A stretch of DNA of 64,000 nucleotides, taken from NCBI RefSeq assembly GCF_023065955.2, contig NW_026622997.1, positions 5,752,001-5,816,000 on the forward strand, given 5' to 3'. The translations under genes and the position numbers were made by a program. Source of the stretch: Ursus arctos (taxonomy: Eukaryota; Chordata; Mammalia; Carnivora; Ursidae). Positions 1 through 11,039 of the stretch are shown piece by piece (the stretch's first letter is position 1; every line of letters begins with the position of its first letter). The notes under the pieces were generated by a model. That model was not told where the DNA came from. It made no database searches and saw nothing but the letters and a program-made list of their open reading frames with translations.

Positions 1-309
1 CAGAGGTCCCTAGTTTTAAGGTAGTGACTGAAAAGCGTTGAGAGCAAATCAAGCCAAACTGAGTCTGTTGGAATCTGACTTTATGAATTCAGAGACAGCT
101 GACTCAGTTAAAATAGTGTTCTTTCCAGAGAAGGCTATATGGTATTTAAAAAGATAAAAGATATGTTACATAAATGTGTTTGTCTTTTTTCAAAGTAAAG
201 CAAACCAAACATAAATCAGTGAAATAAATCAATACACAAAGGTATACTAGAGAATTATTTGTGTCAATCAAACTAGTTCCTGTCATGAATGATTTCTTAC
301 AAACCAGCT
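1..309. other. Unique AT-rich non-coding DNA
   Basis: I see no repeat, coding frame or recognisable signal here. The right edge (299-309) is the left copy of the target-site duplication of the following SINE. Confidence 0.6.
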
Positions 310-509
310 TTTTTTTTTTAAAAGATTTTATTTATTTATTTGACAGAGATAGAGACAGCCAGCGAGAGAGGGAACACAAGCAGGGGGAGTGGGAGAGGAA
401 GAAGCAGGCTCCTAGCGGAGGAGCCTGATGTGGGGCTCGATCCCATAACGCTGGGATCACGCCCTGAGCCGAAGGCAGATGCTTAACCACTGGGCCACCC
501 AGGCGCCCC
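310..509 (-). mobile_element. Carnivore tRNA-derived SINE (SINEC), full length
   Basis: On the minus strand it begins GGGGCGCCTGGGTGGC and runs through the tRNA-like head, a GAGCCTGCTTCTTCCTCT body and the TGTCAAATAAATAAATAAAATC tail region, read here as its complement with the T-run at 310-319. The 11-bp direct repeat ACAAACCAGCT at 299-309 and 510-520 is its TSD, so this is an intact LINE-mobilised insertion. Such SINEs have a pol III promoter but encode no protein. Confidence 0.95.
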
Positions 510-520
510 ACAAACCAGCT

Positions 521-1015
521 CTTTCTAATATGTGCTAAGTAATACTAAACAATTTAGCTCACCTTAATTTGTGACAATTTTATCAGAACCAGATTGAAAT
601 TTGCCTCTGAATTACTTGAAAACTATTTGCTTAGCAGATTGGTAACATAAAGAGCTTTAATGAAAAAATACATTCCCCCCCAAGATCTTCTATAAAATTG
701 AATTAATTACAAATCACTCATCATAGACTGTGCAGAACGTGTACATAGTAACTGATGCTATATACCCAAATTTATTAAAATGTTTCTTAAAAAGAAATTT
801 TTTTTTTACATTTTACATTACATTCTATGATATATTCACTTTAATTCACTATTTCTCTCGGATAAATTCAACATAGAAGAGTTTTACTAAACTCTGATGA
901 AAGACATCGCTTTAAATATTTCAGTCATATATGAGTCAGCATTGGATTTTCTGGATTAATTAAGAAATAATTATAATATTAATAGTGGAACTATATTTTT
1001 GTATTTAAACTGGTT
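521..1015. other. Unique AT-rich DNA
   Basis: AT-rich sequence with short homopolymers (for example the T-run near 799-808). I recognise no repeat family and no coding frame. Confidence 0.5.
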
Positions 1016-1017
1016 CC

Positions 1018-1310
1018 TTGCTAGGTCATTGGAATACAAAGATGAACAAATCACTGATCTTGCCTTTCAGGAGTTCAGCCTATTACAGGGGAGGCAGACA
1101 AGATGCCCAACAGTCATTATATAGTATGGCAAACCTCCATTATGAATATGCCCAGGATGCTCCCAGATTAGAGAGGGAAATAACTACCTCAGCTTGGAAG
1201 AGCTGGGAAAGGCTATCCAGAGAAAGATGTTTTAAAGACATGCAATATGACCCTTCTGGAAAGTTTGAACCTAGGGGAGAGGGGAGAGGCTGGAATGGTG
1301 GGAAAGACTA
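1018..1310 (-). mobile_element. Probable ancient L2 LINE remnant
   Basis: The order of motifs (an 'ATACAAAGATGAACAAATCA' stretch, then 'GGAGTTCAGCC', a 'GGGGAGGCAGACAAG' stretch, then 'CTTGGAAGAGCTGGGAAAGGC') follows the complement of the L2 3' region. It is strongly diverged. The 97-codon plus-strand frame across it shows no protein family and is best read as chance. Confidence 0.4.
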
Positions 1311-2549
1311 AAGTCCAAGACTCGGAATGACAGCCTCTCCCCCTACCACATGACATGTTTTACTCTCCTTTCTTTTTATATTCATTATTATTGCTGTATA
1401 ACCTAAACTTTCATTTTTCCTTGTGGTAACTGTTTACCTTATGGTAGCATGTTGGTTTCATAATACTTGAAAATTCCTAGGGTTATTTAAACATCACTCT
1501 CCTTGATTCTAATATTGATAAAATACAATGATATATTCTAATTAATTACTCTTAGGAGTTACCACTACTAACTGGCACTTTTCATTTACTGGACATCTCT
1601 CAAAGCTAGAACTCCAAGTTTGTTCTCCCAATGTTTTATACGCTTTAAATTAGGATACCTTCGGTAATTTTGGACTATTTTCTGTGGCAGTTTATTGTAG
1701 TACTATGGGAAATGAATTTTGGACCACTGATAATATTCCCTAACAAAGTAGTCATAAGAACAAGATTCTAGTTAAATAGTTCTGCTGCAAAACAGTTCAA
1801 TTTTGAAAAATATGACCTAGTTGCATTGATTTGCAATAAGACTGAAACAAGGTATTCCATGTAGAGTGGTAGTTTGTTGGGCATCTCCCTTTACAAATGG
1901 AATTGAATGACAACTCCCCTCCCTTGCATCCTCCTTGCAATCTTTAGATGCAAAGGTGGGCTTCACATTCATGAACATATGTTGAATCATAGATTAAGCC
2001 CCTCAGCTAACTTTTTTTCACTGCCCCTGACCTCCAAACCATGCAGGAAATCCCTTTGTAAGCAAATTCCCATTTGCAGTCCCCTGGCTGTTTAGTCTAT
2101 ACCGGGTTAAGCATGGGCTTACTTATTCCTTTGATTGGCAAGCCTAGTACTAGTAAAAACAAATGTATGGAGCAACTCTCACCAAAAGTTCCCTGCCCTC
2201 CATCCTCCCAATCTGCAAACTCTTGCAGCTTTATTTGGACTGAAACTTGACGAGAGCTTCACTAAACAGGAAACATAGCCCTTCTCCTGCAAATGCCACT
2301 GACAGGAGGACATAGTTTCTCACAGATGTAGCTTCCATGCTGTCCCAGGGACCTGAGCTACTCCACAACTTGGGAGTTTTGACTACTGTCAAAGAAAGAA
2401 ATGCCTTAAACTATTTAATTTCACTGAAGGTGAAGCTAATTGTTTGATTAAAAACTACAGTTCCAACAGCACATGGACTTGGTGAGTAAGATGGGCAGAA
2501 ACAAGCAACTCACGACACCCATGATGTACAAGGTAGAAAAGAAGAAAAA
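1311..2549. other. Unique non-coding DNA
   Basis: Mixed AT-rich DNA without a recognisable repeat or RNA gene. The only open frame (62 codons at 1907-2095) has no family resemblance and no splice or Kozak context that I could defend. Confidence 0.5.
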
Positions 2550-3528
2550 GATCTGAAGATGAGGAAAATTAAGAAAAAAAATTAATTTCACTTTAAATAA
2601 AGCACAAGTGACAAAAGAAAAAAACAGATAAACTTCATCAAATTAAAAATGTGTGCTTGCAAAGGACACCATCAAGAAAGTGAACAGACAACACACAAAA
2701 TGGGACAAAATATTTGAGAATCGTATATGTGAGTATCTAAAATATATAAAGTATCTAAAATATATAAAGACATCCTACAGGTCAATGTTCACAAGATAAC
2801 CCAATTAAATCAGGAAAAGTATCTGAATATACAGTTCTTCAAGAATGATATAAAAACGACCAACAAGCCCATGAAAAGATAATGATGTTCAACATATCAG
2901 CCATTAGGAAATACAAATCAAAGCCACAACAAGATATTATGTCCCACCCACTGGGATGGTCATAATAACAAAGGTGAACAATAGAGCAGTTCCACTCTTA
3001 CTTAGGTAGATAGATACATGAGATTTGAAAACATAGGCCCACACAAACACGTATACATGAATGATCATAGCACATTATTCATAATAGCTAAAAAGTGAAA
3101 ATAACCTAAATGTCCATCAACTGATGAATAGATAAATAAAATGTGATATATCCATACAATAAAATATTATTCAGCCATAAGAAAGGGATAAAGTACTAAT
3201 ATACACTACAACATGGGTCTACCGTAAATACATATGCTACGCGAAAGAACTCAGTCACGAAAGGTCACATATGGTGTGATTCCACCTATAAGAACTGTCC
3301 AGAAAACAAATCCATAAAGTTCAAATGTAGGTGAGTAATTGTTAGAGGATTAGGGGAGAGAGAAATGAGGAGTGACTGCTAAGGCATATGGGGTTTGTTT
3401 TGGAGTGATGAAAATATGCTGGAATTAGTAGTGATGGTTGCATAACTTTGTGAATATTCTAAAGACCATTGAAATTGTGTATTTTAAAGGGTGACTTTTA
3501 TGCTGTGTGCATTATATTTCAGTTAAAA
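2550..3528 (+). mobile_element. Old L1 LINE, 3' part of ORF2 plus 3' UTR
   Basis: The sequence follows the end of L1 ORF2: 'GACAAAAGAAAAAAACAGATAA', 'AAAGGACACCATCAAGAAAGTG', 'CCCATGAAAAGATAATGATG', then 'TATTATTCAGCCATAAGAAA' and the 3' UTR ending in GTTAAAAAAACC near 3521-3532. It carries many stops and indels and has no intact frame. It is 5' truncated and of an old L1M-type subfamily. Confidence 0.8.
2733..2768. repeat. Perfect 18-bp tandem duplication inside L1
   Basis: The unit GTATCTAAAATATATAAA occurs twice without mismatch (2733-2750 and 2751-2768). The lack of divergence inside a very diverged L1 says the duplication is much younger than the element. Confidence 0.9.
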
Positions 3529-3564
3529 AAACCTATGTGAAGGGAATAAAAAATTGTAAAATTA

Positions 3565-4455
3565 CCCCCCCTTAAGCCCCAGATTCAGAGAAAATAGTTG
3601 CAAAAGACATCTGATGAAAGATTTTTTTTTTACAAAGAATTCTTAAAACTCAACAACAAAAACCCAAACAACTAGATTTTTAAAATGAGCAAGGGATTGG
3701 AATACACACCTCACCAAAGAAGATATACAGATGGCTAATAAACAAGTGAAAAGATGTTTAACATCATATGTCATTAAGGAGTTGCAAATTCAAACAACAA
3801 TAAAATGCCACTATATATGTATTAAAATGGCAAAAATCCAAAACACTGACAATACCGGATGCTGGTGAAGATGTAGAACAGTGGAAACTTTCATTCACTG
3901 CTGGTAGGAATGAAAAATTGTACAGTAAAATAAGTAAATGGTATTCCACATGTATTACTTGTCTGCTGCCGTAACCAAATAGCACAGCTTAGATGGCTTA
4001 AACAACGGAGGTTTATTTTCTCAGTTCTGGAGCTTACAAGTCTGTGATTAAGGTGCCAGCGGGTTTTTCTTGTGAGATCTCTCTCTTTGGTTCACAGGCT
4101 TCTCAGCGTGTCCTCCTATGGTCTTTATTTCTGTGCACTACTTGTAGACAGAGGGAGAGCTCTGGTAGTCTCCTCCTCTTCTTAGAAGGACACCTGGACT
4201 ATCGGATTAGGGCCTCACCCTTATGATCTCATTAAACCTTACTTAATTCGCTAAAGGCCATATAGCCAAGTACAGTTATATTGGGTGTTAGAGTTTCAAG
4301 ATATGAATTTTAGGAACACAATTCAGTCCATAGCACTCTACGTTCTTTGGTATTTACCCCAATAAGATACAAACAGGTTTATAGCAGCATTATTCATAAT
4401 TGCCCAAACTTGAAAGCAACCAAGATACCCTTCAACAGTTGGACAATAAAGATGG
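3565..4455 (+). mobile_element. Old L1 LINE ORF2 segment, split by an LTR
   Basis: Left part 3565-3950 reads through 'AACTCAACAACAAAAACCCA', 'AAAAGATGTTTAACATCATA' and 'GATGCTGGTGAAGATGTAGA', all typical of the L1 ORF2 3' end. The same element resumes at about 4336 with 'TTTGGTATTTACCCCAATAA' and 'GCAGCATTATTCATAATTGC'. The 385-bp interruption is a MaLR-type LTR. No frame is intact. Confidence 0.8.
3951..4335 (-). mobile_element. Solo MaLR-type (MST/MLT1-like) LTR
   Basis: On the minus strand this reads as the classic MaLR LTR: it starts near TGCTATGGACTGAATTG, passes 'CATAAGGGTGAGGCCCTAAT' and 'AATAAACCTCCGTTGTTTAA', and ends in a TAATACA-type terminus. Only the LTR is present, with no internal region, as expected after LTR-LTR recombination. 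It sits inside an L1, so it is younger than that L1. It is non-coding. Confidence 0.8.
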
Positions 4456-4987
4456 TAATTTGCTGAAGAACATAATGGTTTGATTATTTTTGTTCTTAAA
4501 TGTCTAATTAAACAATCTGATATGTGATATCTCTCTTCATTAGCATTCTGCTGACTAAGAAATAAGAAGATTTAAATTCCTGGTGCAAATACATATAAAT
4601 ATAAATATAATATGGGACAGAGTTCAAAGTTCAGATGACTTTTATCTTCTGCCTCAGGCTCCATTCCGTCAAGCTTCAAGTCTCCGCACAATCTTGTCTG
4701 CGCTAGGAGTTACATCCATGGAGAATTGTGAAGTCCTGACAGATCACTCCATGCATAGCTCGGGTCCACAGTTCCTGTGAAAAGCACTTGTGGCGGTGCT
4801 TTAGCAACTCAGGATATCTTTTCAGGTCTTTCTTTCCTCAGACTCTCTATTTTAAGCTCCCTTTCCCCGGCCCTAGTCTGGACCCAAGTTGTTTCCTTTT
4901 GTCTTACATTTCTGGAGGGATGAAGCTACAAAACCATTGCAAATAGTGAAAATCTCATGAGCTCTAAGAATTGTTTCTAGGCTATAA
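4456..4987. other. Unique non-coding DNA
   Basis: I recognise no repeat. The 65-codon frame at 4583-4780 has no family match I can name. The last bases are the left TSD of the next SINE. Confidence 0.5.
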
Positions 4988-4999
4988 ATATAATTTTCC

Positions 5000-5198
5000 G
5001 GGGCACCTGGGTGGCTCAGTCGTTACGCGTCTGCCTTTGGCTCAGGGCGTGATCCCAAGGTCCTGGGATCGAGCCCCACATCAGGCTCATCCACTGGGAG
5101 CCTGCTTCTTCCTCTCCTGCTCCCCCTGCTTGTGTTCCCTCTCTCACTGGCTGTCTCTCTCTCTGTCAAATAAATAAATAAAATCTTTAAAAATATAT
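5000..5198 (+). mobile_element. Carnivore tRNA-derived SINE (SINEC)
   Basis: Begins GGGGCACCTGGGTGGCTCAG and ends in AAATAAATAAATAAAATCTT plus an A-rich tail. The 12-bp TSD ATATAATTTTCC is at 4988-4999 and 5199-5210 without mismatch. Confidence 0.95.
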
Positions 5199-5494
5199 AT
5201 ATAATTTTCCATTTGGATATATTAGTATTTTCCACTTGGGTAAACACACTGGTGTGATGAATAAAACATAAACAGCTTTAATACTGCTATATTTCTTAGT
5301 CATCAGTTAGTAACAGGACACTGTCATGTTGAACCCATAAAATTGCTCCAGGTTAAAAATGTTTAGAAAGATGTAGAATAATGTATTTCATGTAAGACAG
5401 CAGTATATGTATCATTAACATTTTAGGTGATGTATCAATTACGTTTATTTCAATATCAAGTTATAGAAAAACTCGATCAAAAACAGATTTTGTA

Positions 5495-5690
5495 GGGGCA
5501 CCTGGGTGGCACAGTGGTTGGGCGTCTGCCTTCGGCTCAGGGCATGATCCCGGCATTATGGGATCAAGCCCCACATCAGGCTCTTCCGCTATGAGCCTGC
5601 TTCTTCCTCTCCCACTCCCCCTGCTTGTGTTCCCTCTCTCGCTGGCTGTCTCTATCTCTGTCGAATAAATAAATAAAATCTTTAAAAAAA
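5495..5690 (+). mobile_element. Carnivore tRNA-derived SINE (SINEC)
   Basis: Full-length copy with a head at GGGGCACCTGGGTGGCACAG and an A-rich tail. The TSD AAACAGATTTTGTA lies at 5481-5494 and 5691-5704 without mismatch. It has the same orientation as the copy 300 bp upstream but different TSDs, so the two are independent insertions. Confidence 0.95.
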
Positions 5691-5704
5691 AAACAGATTT
5701 TGTA

Positions 5705-6489
5705 GAGAGACAAGAGACAGAGACAGGGAGATAGAGAAATAGAGGGGAAGGCAGGAAAGAGGAAGGGGGAGAGAGAGAGACTTCACAGGCATAGGAACTA
5801 AAATGGGCAGAGTGTTGGCTCTAAGTTAGGTTTAATCTAGAAACTGTCATCATGTTTGCTCTTTGTTCTGTCTTCCTCCTCACACTATGGTTTTCAGCAG
5901 CCTTTAGCCTCAATGTCTTGCTTTCTGGGTCCAGAAGAAGGGAAAGGATTTTCATAAAAGGTCCCAAACAAGTCCTCTCTCTCACTAGCCTAAATTTACT
6001 TCAGTAAGTGAATCAAGTGCATGTCCCATTGTAGCAAGGGGGTGGTTAGGCTCAGGAGAAATGTCTGAGATGGGAAAAGAACAGCCTTGGCATGAGGAAA
6101 GGAAATGAAGTGAGGAGACACCATCAGATATCCACTACATGTGACCATATCATACTGGCTTATTAAGCATTCTGAATTTACACTATGGTTTTATATGTGA
6201 TTTGGCAAAGCAACCAATGCACAAAGCATTCATGTTGTGTGGTATATCCATCTAAATTGTGCTTAAGCGATTGTGCTGCTCAGAAGATCAAAATGACCTG
6301 TTTGGACAGATAAGACATGAAACAATTTATTAATGATAACATTAAGTGAGGAGATGATATGGTGATAAATTGCCTGAAACAATTAGAAGACTGACATTAA
6401 TTGTATTAGTAATCTTTTGCTGCGTAACAAATCATTGCTGTTTAATTTTTTATTTTTACTTTTCCTCCATTTTATTTATTTTATTGTTT
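5705..6489. other. Unique DNA with a GA-rich stretch
   Basis: 5705-5782 is purine-rich (GAGACA/GAGAGA simple sequence). The remainder is unique. A short 'TTTTGCTGCGTAACAAATCA' motif near 6415-6434 could be the edge of a MaLR LTR, but too little is left to call it. Confidence 0.5.
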
Positions 6490-6646
6490 TCCAGTTTTAT
6501 TAAGATAAATTGACATAAAACATCGCATAAATTTAAGGTATAGAACATAATGATTTGATATATGTATATATCAGTTTCCACAATGAGTTTAGTTAACATC
6601 CATCAACTCATATAGTCACACAGTTTTTTCTTGTGATTAGAACTTT

Positions 6647-6728
6647 TTTAAGTATATATCTTTTATTTTTTTAAATAATTTTTTATTATGTTATGTTAGT
6701 CACCATACAGTATATCCTTAGTTTTTGA
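6647..6728 (-). mobile_element. 82-bp micro-L1 (extreme 5' truncation)
   Basis: Only the last part of a young carnivore L1 3' UTR is present (complement containing TTAGTCACCATACAGTATAT) plus its A-tail complement. It is bounded by the exact 15-bp repeat TGTGATTAGAACTTT at 6632-6646 and 6729-6743, which is the TSD. It interrupts the older L1. Confidence 0.9.
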
Positions 6729-7106
6729 TGTGATTAGAACTTTCAAGATTTACCCTCTGAGCAACTTTCAAATATGCAACACGGTATTACTAATTATAGC
6801 CATTATGCTGTATATTATATTCCCAGAATGTATTTATCTTATAACTGGGAGTTCTTAATTTTTGACCACCTTTACCCAACTCTCTGCTCCCCATCTCTGG
6901 CAGCCACAAATCTGTTCTGTTTCTGTGAGTTTGGGTTTTTTAAATTCCACATATAAGTGAGATCATGCAGTATTTGTCTTTCTCTGTCTGACTTATTTCA
7001 CTTAGCGTGGTGCCCTCAAGGTAGGTCCGCATTGCCACAAATGGCAGAATTCCTTCTTTTTTATGGCTGAATTATATTCCATTGTATTTATATACCATAC
7101 CTTCTA

Positions 7107-7552
7107 TTTTTCTTTTAAAAATTTTTATTATATTTAAATTCAATTAATTAACATACAGCGTATCACTAGTTTCAGAGGTAGAGTTCAGCTATTCATCTGT
7201 TGCGTATAACACCCAGCGTTCATCACATTGCATGCCCTCCTAAATGCCGATCACCCAGTTACACCATGACCCTGCCCTCCTTCCCTCCAATAACCCTCAG
7301 TTTGTTTCCTATAGTTAAGAGTCTTATGGTTTTTCTCCCTCTCTGATTTTGTCTTATTTTATTTTTCCTTCCCTTCCCCTACAATCCTCTGTTTCATTTC
7401 TTAATTTCCACATATGAGTGAAATCATATGATAACTGTCTTTCTTTGATTGACTCACTTCGTTTAGCGTAATACCCTCTGGTTCCATCCACATTGTTGTA
7501 AATGGTAAGATTTCATGTTTTTTGATGGTCGGGTAATATTCCATTGTGCATA
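7107..7552 (-). mobile_element. 5'-truncated carnivore L1, nested in older L1
   Basis: The left end is an L1 3' UTR of the type with 'TTAAATTCAATTAATTAACA', followed by 'TTGCGTATAACACCCAGCGT' and the end of ORF2. At its right end the host L1 continues with 'CCATTCATCTGTTGATGGAC'. Flanks TATACCATACCTTCTA and TATAGCACATCTCTA look like a degraded TSD. Boundaries are good to about 10 bp. Confidence 0.75.
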
Positions 7553-8703
7553 TATAGCACATCTCTATCCATTCATCTGTTGATGGACACTTAGGTTGTT
7601 TCCATGTCTTGGCTGTTGTAAATAATGCTGCAATGAATATGGAGGTATAAATACTTCTTTGAGATAGTGATTTTGTTTCCATTGGATATACACACAGAAG
7701 TGGAGTTGCTGGATCATATTGCAGTTCTATTTTTAATTTTTTGAGAAATCTTCATACTATTTTCCATGGTGACTTCACCAATTTCATTCCCACCAACAGT
7801 GCACCAAAGTTCCCCTTTCTCCACATCCTTGACACATTTGTTATCTCTTGTCTTTTTAATAATAACCATTTTAACAGGTGTGAAGTGTCTCCCTGTGTTT
7901 TTGATTTGCATTTCCCTAATAATTAGTGATGTTGAACACCTTTTCATGTACCTGTTGGCCATTTGGATATCTTCTTTGGAAAAATATCTATTCAGGTACT
8001 TTGCCTACTTTTTAATTGGGTGATGATGATGATGATAATGATGATGATTTTACTATTGAGTTGTAGGAGTTCCTTATATATTTTGGATATTAATCACCCT
8101 GTTGTGTGGTTTGCAATTTTTCTCCCATTCCATGGGTTGCGTTTTCATTTTGTTGATCATTTGCTGTGCAGAACCTTTTTAATCTGATGTAGTACCACTT
8201 ATTTTTTATTTTGTTGCTTGTGTTTTAGGTGTCACATCCAAAAAATCACTGCCAAGACCCTATTAAGAAGTTTTCCCTATATTTTCTTCTAGGCATTTTA
8301 TGGTTTCAGTCTCACATTTAAGTTTTTAATTCATTTTGAGTAAATTTTATTAGTTGTATAAGATAGGAATCTAGTTTCATATTTTTGTGCTTGAACATCC
8401 AGTTTTCCTAGCAATATATATTTTTACTAGCAATATTTTCAGATATTATTTTTTCTCATTAGATATCCTTGGCTCTCTTGCCACATATTAGTTCATCAGC
8501 TTTATTTCTTGACTCTTGATTCTGTCCCATTGGTCTATGTATCTGTTTTATTGCCAGTGCTATACTGTTTTGATTACTATAATTTTGTGATATATTTTGA
8601 AATCAAAAGTGTGATGTCTCCTGCTTTGTTCTTCTTTCTCAGGATTACTTTGGCTATTCAGGGTCTATTGTGGTTCCATACGAATTTTAGGATTCTTTTT
8701 TCT

Positions 8704-9103
8704 TTTTAAACATCTTTATTTATTTAAATTCATTAATTAACATATAATACATTATTAGTTTCAGATGTAGAGTTCAGTGATTCATCAGTTTTATATAATA
8801 CCCAGTGCTAATTAGCACTGCCCTCCTAATGTCCATTACCCAGTTACCCCATCCCCCCACCCCCTTGCTCTCCAACAACCCTAAGTTCGTTTCCTACAAT
8901 TAAGAGTCTCTTGTGATTTGTCTCCCTCTCTGATTTCATCTTGTTTTATTTTTCCCTCTTTTCCCCCATGATCCTCTGTTTTGTTTCTTAAATTCCACAT
9001 ATGAGTGAGATCATATGATAATTGTCTTTCTCTGATTCACTTAATTCACTTAACATAATACCCTCTAGTTCCATCCATATCATTGCAAATGGCAAGATTT
9101 CAT
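8704..9103 (-). mobile_element. L1 3' end, outer part of a composite insertion
   Basis: An L1 3' UTR (TTAACATATAATACATTATT type) followed by the end of ORF2, complementary strand. It stops at 9103, where the poly-A complement of a second L1 with a different 3' UTR begins. The left flank AGGATTCTTTTTTCT (8689-8703) pairs with AGGATTGTTTTTTCT at 10372-10386, beyond the second L1, so one TSD encloses both. Confidence 0.8.
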
Positions 9104-9940
9104 TTTTTTTATTATTATGAAATGTTAGTCACCATACTGTACATCATTAGTTTTTTGATGTAGTGTTCCATGATCCATTGTTTACATATTACACCCAGTG
9201 CTCCAAGCAATAGGTGCCCTCCTTAATACCCTTCACTGGGCTAGCCCATCCCCCCACATCCCTCCCCTCTAAAACCGTCAGTTGTTTCCCAGAGTCCATA
9301 GTCTCTCATGGTTCATCTCCCCCTCTACTATACCCCCCTTCATTTTTTTCCCTTCCTTCTCCTAATGATCTCCCTGCTATTCCTTATGTTCCACAAATAA
9401 GTGAAACCATATGATTGTCTTTCTCTGCTTGACTTATTTCACTTAGCATCATTTCCTCCAGTTCCATCCATGTTGATGCAAATGTTGTGTAATCATCCTT
9501 TATGATGGCTGAGTAATATTCCATTGTATATATGGACCACATCTTTATTCATCCATCTGTTGAAGGGCATCTCGGCTCCTTCCACAGTTTGGCTATTGTG
9601 GACACTGCTGCTATGAACATTGGGGTGGATGTGGCCCTTCTTTTCACCACATCTGTATCTTTGGGGTAAATACCCAGTAGTGTAATTGCTGGGTCATAGG
9701 GTAGCTCTATTTTTAACTTTTTGAGGAAACTCCACACTATTTTCCAGAGTGGCTGTACCAACTTGCATTCCTACCAGCAGTGTAAGAGGGTTCCCCTTTC
9801 TCCACATTCTCTCCAATATTTGTTGTTTCTTGCCTTGTCAATTTTTGCCATTCTAACTGATGTAAGGTGGTATCTCAATGTGGTTTTGATTTGAGTTTCC
9901 CTGATGGCTAATGATATTGAACATTTTTTCATGTGTCTCT
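9104..9940 (-). mobile_element. Young-type L1, 3' segment of a 5'-inverted insertion
   Basis: Starts with a T-run, then the 3' UTR type with 'TTAGTCACCATACTGTACAT', and runs about 840 bp back into ORF2 to 'TTTTTCATGTGTCTCT'. At about 9940 the sequence flips to plus-strand ORF2. Confidence 0.85.
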
Positions 9941-10371
9941 TCAATAAATGGTGCTGGGAAAATTGGACAGCTATACATAGAAGAATGAAACTCGACCATT
10001 CTCTCACACCATACACAAAGATTAAATAGAAGAAAGACCTTGATGTGAGACAGGAACCCATCAAAATCATAGAGGAGGACATAAGCAGTAACCTCTTTGA
10101 CATCAGCCATAGCAACCTCTTTCGTGACATGTTTCCAAAGGCATGGGAAACAAAAGCAAAAACAAACTTTTGGGACTTCATCAAGATAAAAAGCTTCTGC
10201 ACAGCAAAGGAAACAGTCAACAAAACAAAGAGGCAATCCACAGAATGGGAGAAGATATTTGCAAATGACACTTCAGATAAAGGGCTGATATCCAAGATCT
10301 ATAAAGAACTTCTCAAACTCAGCACCCAGAAAACAAATAATCAAATCAAAAAATGGGCAGAACATATGAAC
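9941..10371 (+). mobile_element. Inverted 5' segment of the same L1 (twin priming)
   Basis: Plus-strand L1 ORF2 begins 'TCAATAAATGGTGCTGGGAA' and ends 'ATGGGCAGAACATATGAACA'. In L1 coordinates its downstream end lies only about 35 bp upstream of where the minus-strand segment stops, which is the expected geometry of one L1 RNA primed twice. The frame at 10045-10413 encodes the ORF2 C-terminal stretch (residues such as [15 protein letters not shown]) but is only a fragment. Confidence 0.85.
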
Positions 10372-11039
10372 AGGATTGTTTTTTCTATTTCTGTAAAAAA
10401 AAAATGCTATTAGGATATTTATAGGTATTGCATTGAATCTATAGATGGCTTTGGATAGTATGGACATTTTTACAATATTAGTTTATCCAATCCATGAACA
10501 TGGTATATTTTTCCATTTATTTGTGTCTTTTAAAATTTCTTTCATCAATATACTATAGTTTTAAGTGTAGTGATCTTTCATCTCCTTCATTGAATTTATC
10601 CCTCGGCATTTTATTGATTTTGATGATATTGCATATGGGATTTTTTTCTTTATTTCTTTTTCAGATAATTCACTGTCAGTGCTACTGATATCTGTATGTT
10701 GATTTTGTATCCTGCAACTTTACTGAATTTGATTATATCAAAGTTTTTTGGTGGAGTCTTTATGATTTTTTTCTATATAAAATCAGGTGACCTGCAAAAA
10801 GAGACAGTTTTGCTTGTTCCTTCCCAATTCTGATTCTTTTCATTTCTTTTTCTTGCCTGATTATTTTATCTAGGACTTCTAGTGCTATGTTGAATGGAAG
10901 TAGTGACTGAGAAGCCTTTTCTTGCTCCTGACTTCACATGAAAAACTTGCAGCCTTTTACCATTGAGGATGATGTTAGCTGTGTACTTGTCATATTTGGC
11001 CTTTATTATGTTGAGGAAAGTATTTTTAAAATAACAATA

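Larger units (their letters stand above)
6490..11035 (-). mobile_element. Old L1 LINE hosting several later L1 insertions
   Basis: Read on the minus strand, the host L1 covers part of ORF2 and the 3' UTR. Its segments are about 6490-6646, 6729-7106, 7553-8703 and 10372-11035, and they join in L1 order once the insertions are removed. Clear landmarks are the complement of 'TTGATGGACACTTAGGTTGT' (7580), 'TTCACCAATTTCATTCCCAC' (7775) and 'TTATTGATTTTGATGATATT' (10611). All frames are broken. Its 3' end is at the left. Confidence 0.8.

Noticed and set aside
310..509. tRNA-like A/B boxes of the SINEs as real tRNA genes
   Set aside because: The heads are tRNA-derived but followed by SINE bodies and A-tails, with TSDs. 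They do not fold into a full tRNA with a 3' acceptor.
3951..4335. LTR as part of a complete endogenous retrovirus
   Set aside because: No internal gag/pol-like sequence or second LTR is adjacent. L1 continues on both sides, so it is a solo LTR.
9771..10295. 174-codon minus-strand frame with apparent hydrophobic stretches
   Set aside because: It crosses the inversion joint of the twin-primed L1 and is antisense to ORF2 in its main part. The 'membrane segments' are an artefact of T-rich complement codons.
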